This document shows positions 63,925-64,000 of a stretch of 64,000 bases of DNA, piece by piece. Source of the DNA: Pseudomonas asuensis (GTDB lineage Bacteria; Pseudomonadota; Gammaproteobacteria; Pseudomonadales; Pseudomonadaceae); assembly GCF_014646755.1 (NCBI RefSeq), contig NZ_BMNW01000001.1:700039-764038 (forward strand), written 5' to 3'. Each line of letters opens with the position of its first letter. Position 1 is the stretch's first letter. The notes under the pieces are model-generated. The model was given only the letters and a program-made list of their open reading frames with translations. It was not told the origin of the DNA and did not search any database. The position numbers and the translations under genes were made by a program.

Positions 63925-64000
63925 ATGACCGATTACCCACGCCCACCTTTCCCCGAACAACCTCAAGAGCCGCCAGCGCTCCAGTCCAAAATGACTCCAA
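63925..64000 (+). CDS. Short-chain dehydrogenase N terminus, partial
   Basis: The first 25 residues, MTDYPRPPFPEQPQEPPALQ then SKMTP, of a gene that runs off the right edge. The Pro-rich opening PPFPEQPQ and the KM are the start of YghA-type SDR oxidoreductases, general stress proteins that carry this tail before the Rossmann fold. GGAGG is 8 bases before the ATG. The assignment rests on memory of that N terminus because the catalytic motifs lie outside. Confidence 0.7.
   Translation, partial: MTDYPRPPFPEQPQEPPALQSKMTP

Overview
The window reads as chromosomal DNA of a Pseudomonas-type gammaproteobacterium of moderate GC. Much of positions 3,500-31,400 follows, from memory, the Pseudomonas aeruginosa order rpoH-ftsX-ftsE-ftsY, M16 peptidase pair, rsmD, YheT hydrolase, coaD, ferredoxin, lgt, TauE permease, NRDE, ptsP, rppH, MFS, ilvA, rpiA, AaaA-type autotransporter, SdiA-regulated proteins, FAH hydrolase, D-2-hydroxyglutarate dehydrogenase, serA. 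Azurin next to a LOG-family gene at the right end is another Pseudomonas arrangement. I cannot name the species. No rRNA, tRNA, CRISPR array, insertion sequence or phage module was seen.

Layout. 1-3,400: a partial prolyl aminopeptidase, a nicotinamidase-like hydrolase, and several small envelope proteins (lipoproteins, a Blc-type lipocalin, a PEBP protein). 3,470-13,430: heat-shock sigma factor, FtsEX and FtsY, a two-subunit M16 peptidase, RsmD, a YheT-type esterase, CoaD and a ferredoxin. 13,433-23,651: lipoprotein biogenesis (lgt), a TauE permease, the nitrogen-PTS enzyme I (ptsP), RNA pyrophosphohydrolase, an MFS carrier, threonine deaminase and ribose-5-phosphate isomerase. 23,859-31,400: a secreted M28 aminopeptidase autotransporter, two tandem SdiA-regulated proteins, a FAH hydrolase, and D-2-hydroxyglutarate dehydrogenase divergent from serA. 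31,423-35,136: small accessory enzymes including a probable prolyl 4-hydroxylase. 35,324-40,016: a MarR-controlled tripartite EmrAB-type efflux pump with two clear operator palindromes.

40,079-47,437 is the most unusual part. After a MAPEG protein and a CPA1 antiporter come three tightly packed genes for an iron-sulfur protein, an SdhA/fumarate-reductase-like flavoprotein and a NuoF-like NADH-binding subunit. They look like a soluble NADH-linked fumarate-reductase-type complex, and a CoA-transferase gene follows. 47,594-50,685 holds a Rho_N-domain basic protein, a YgdR lipoprotein, a small hypothetical gene and an AsmA protein.

The right end is catabolic. The vanillate module is vanR with an SDR gene, divergent from vanA-vanB and an AAHS transporter; a perfect VanR operator lies in the intergenic region. 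The pyrimidine-degradation module rutA-B-C-D-F is divergent from rutR, with a RutR box between them; rutE and rutG are not in the window. Azurin, a LOG protein and the start of a short-chain dehydrogenase close the window. Strong hairpins separate most of these units.
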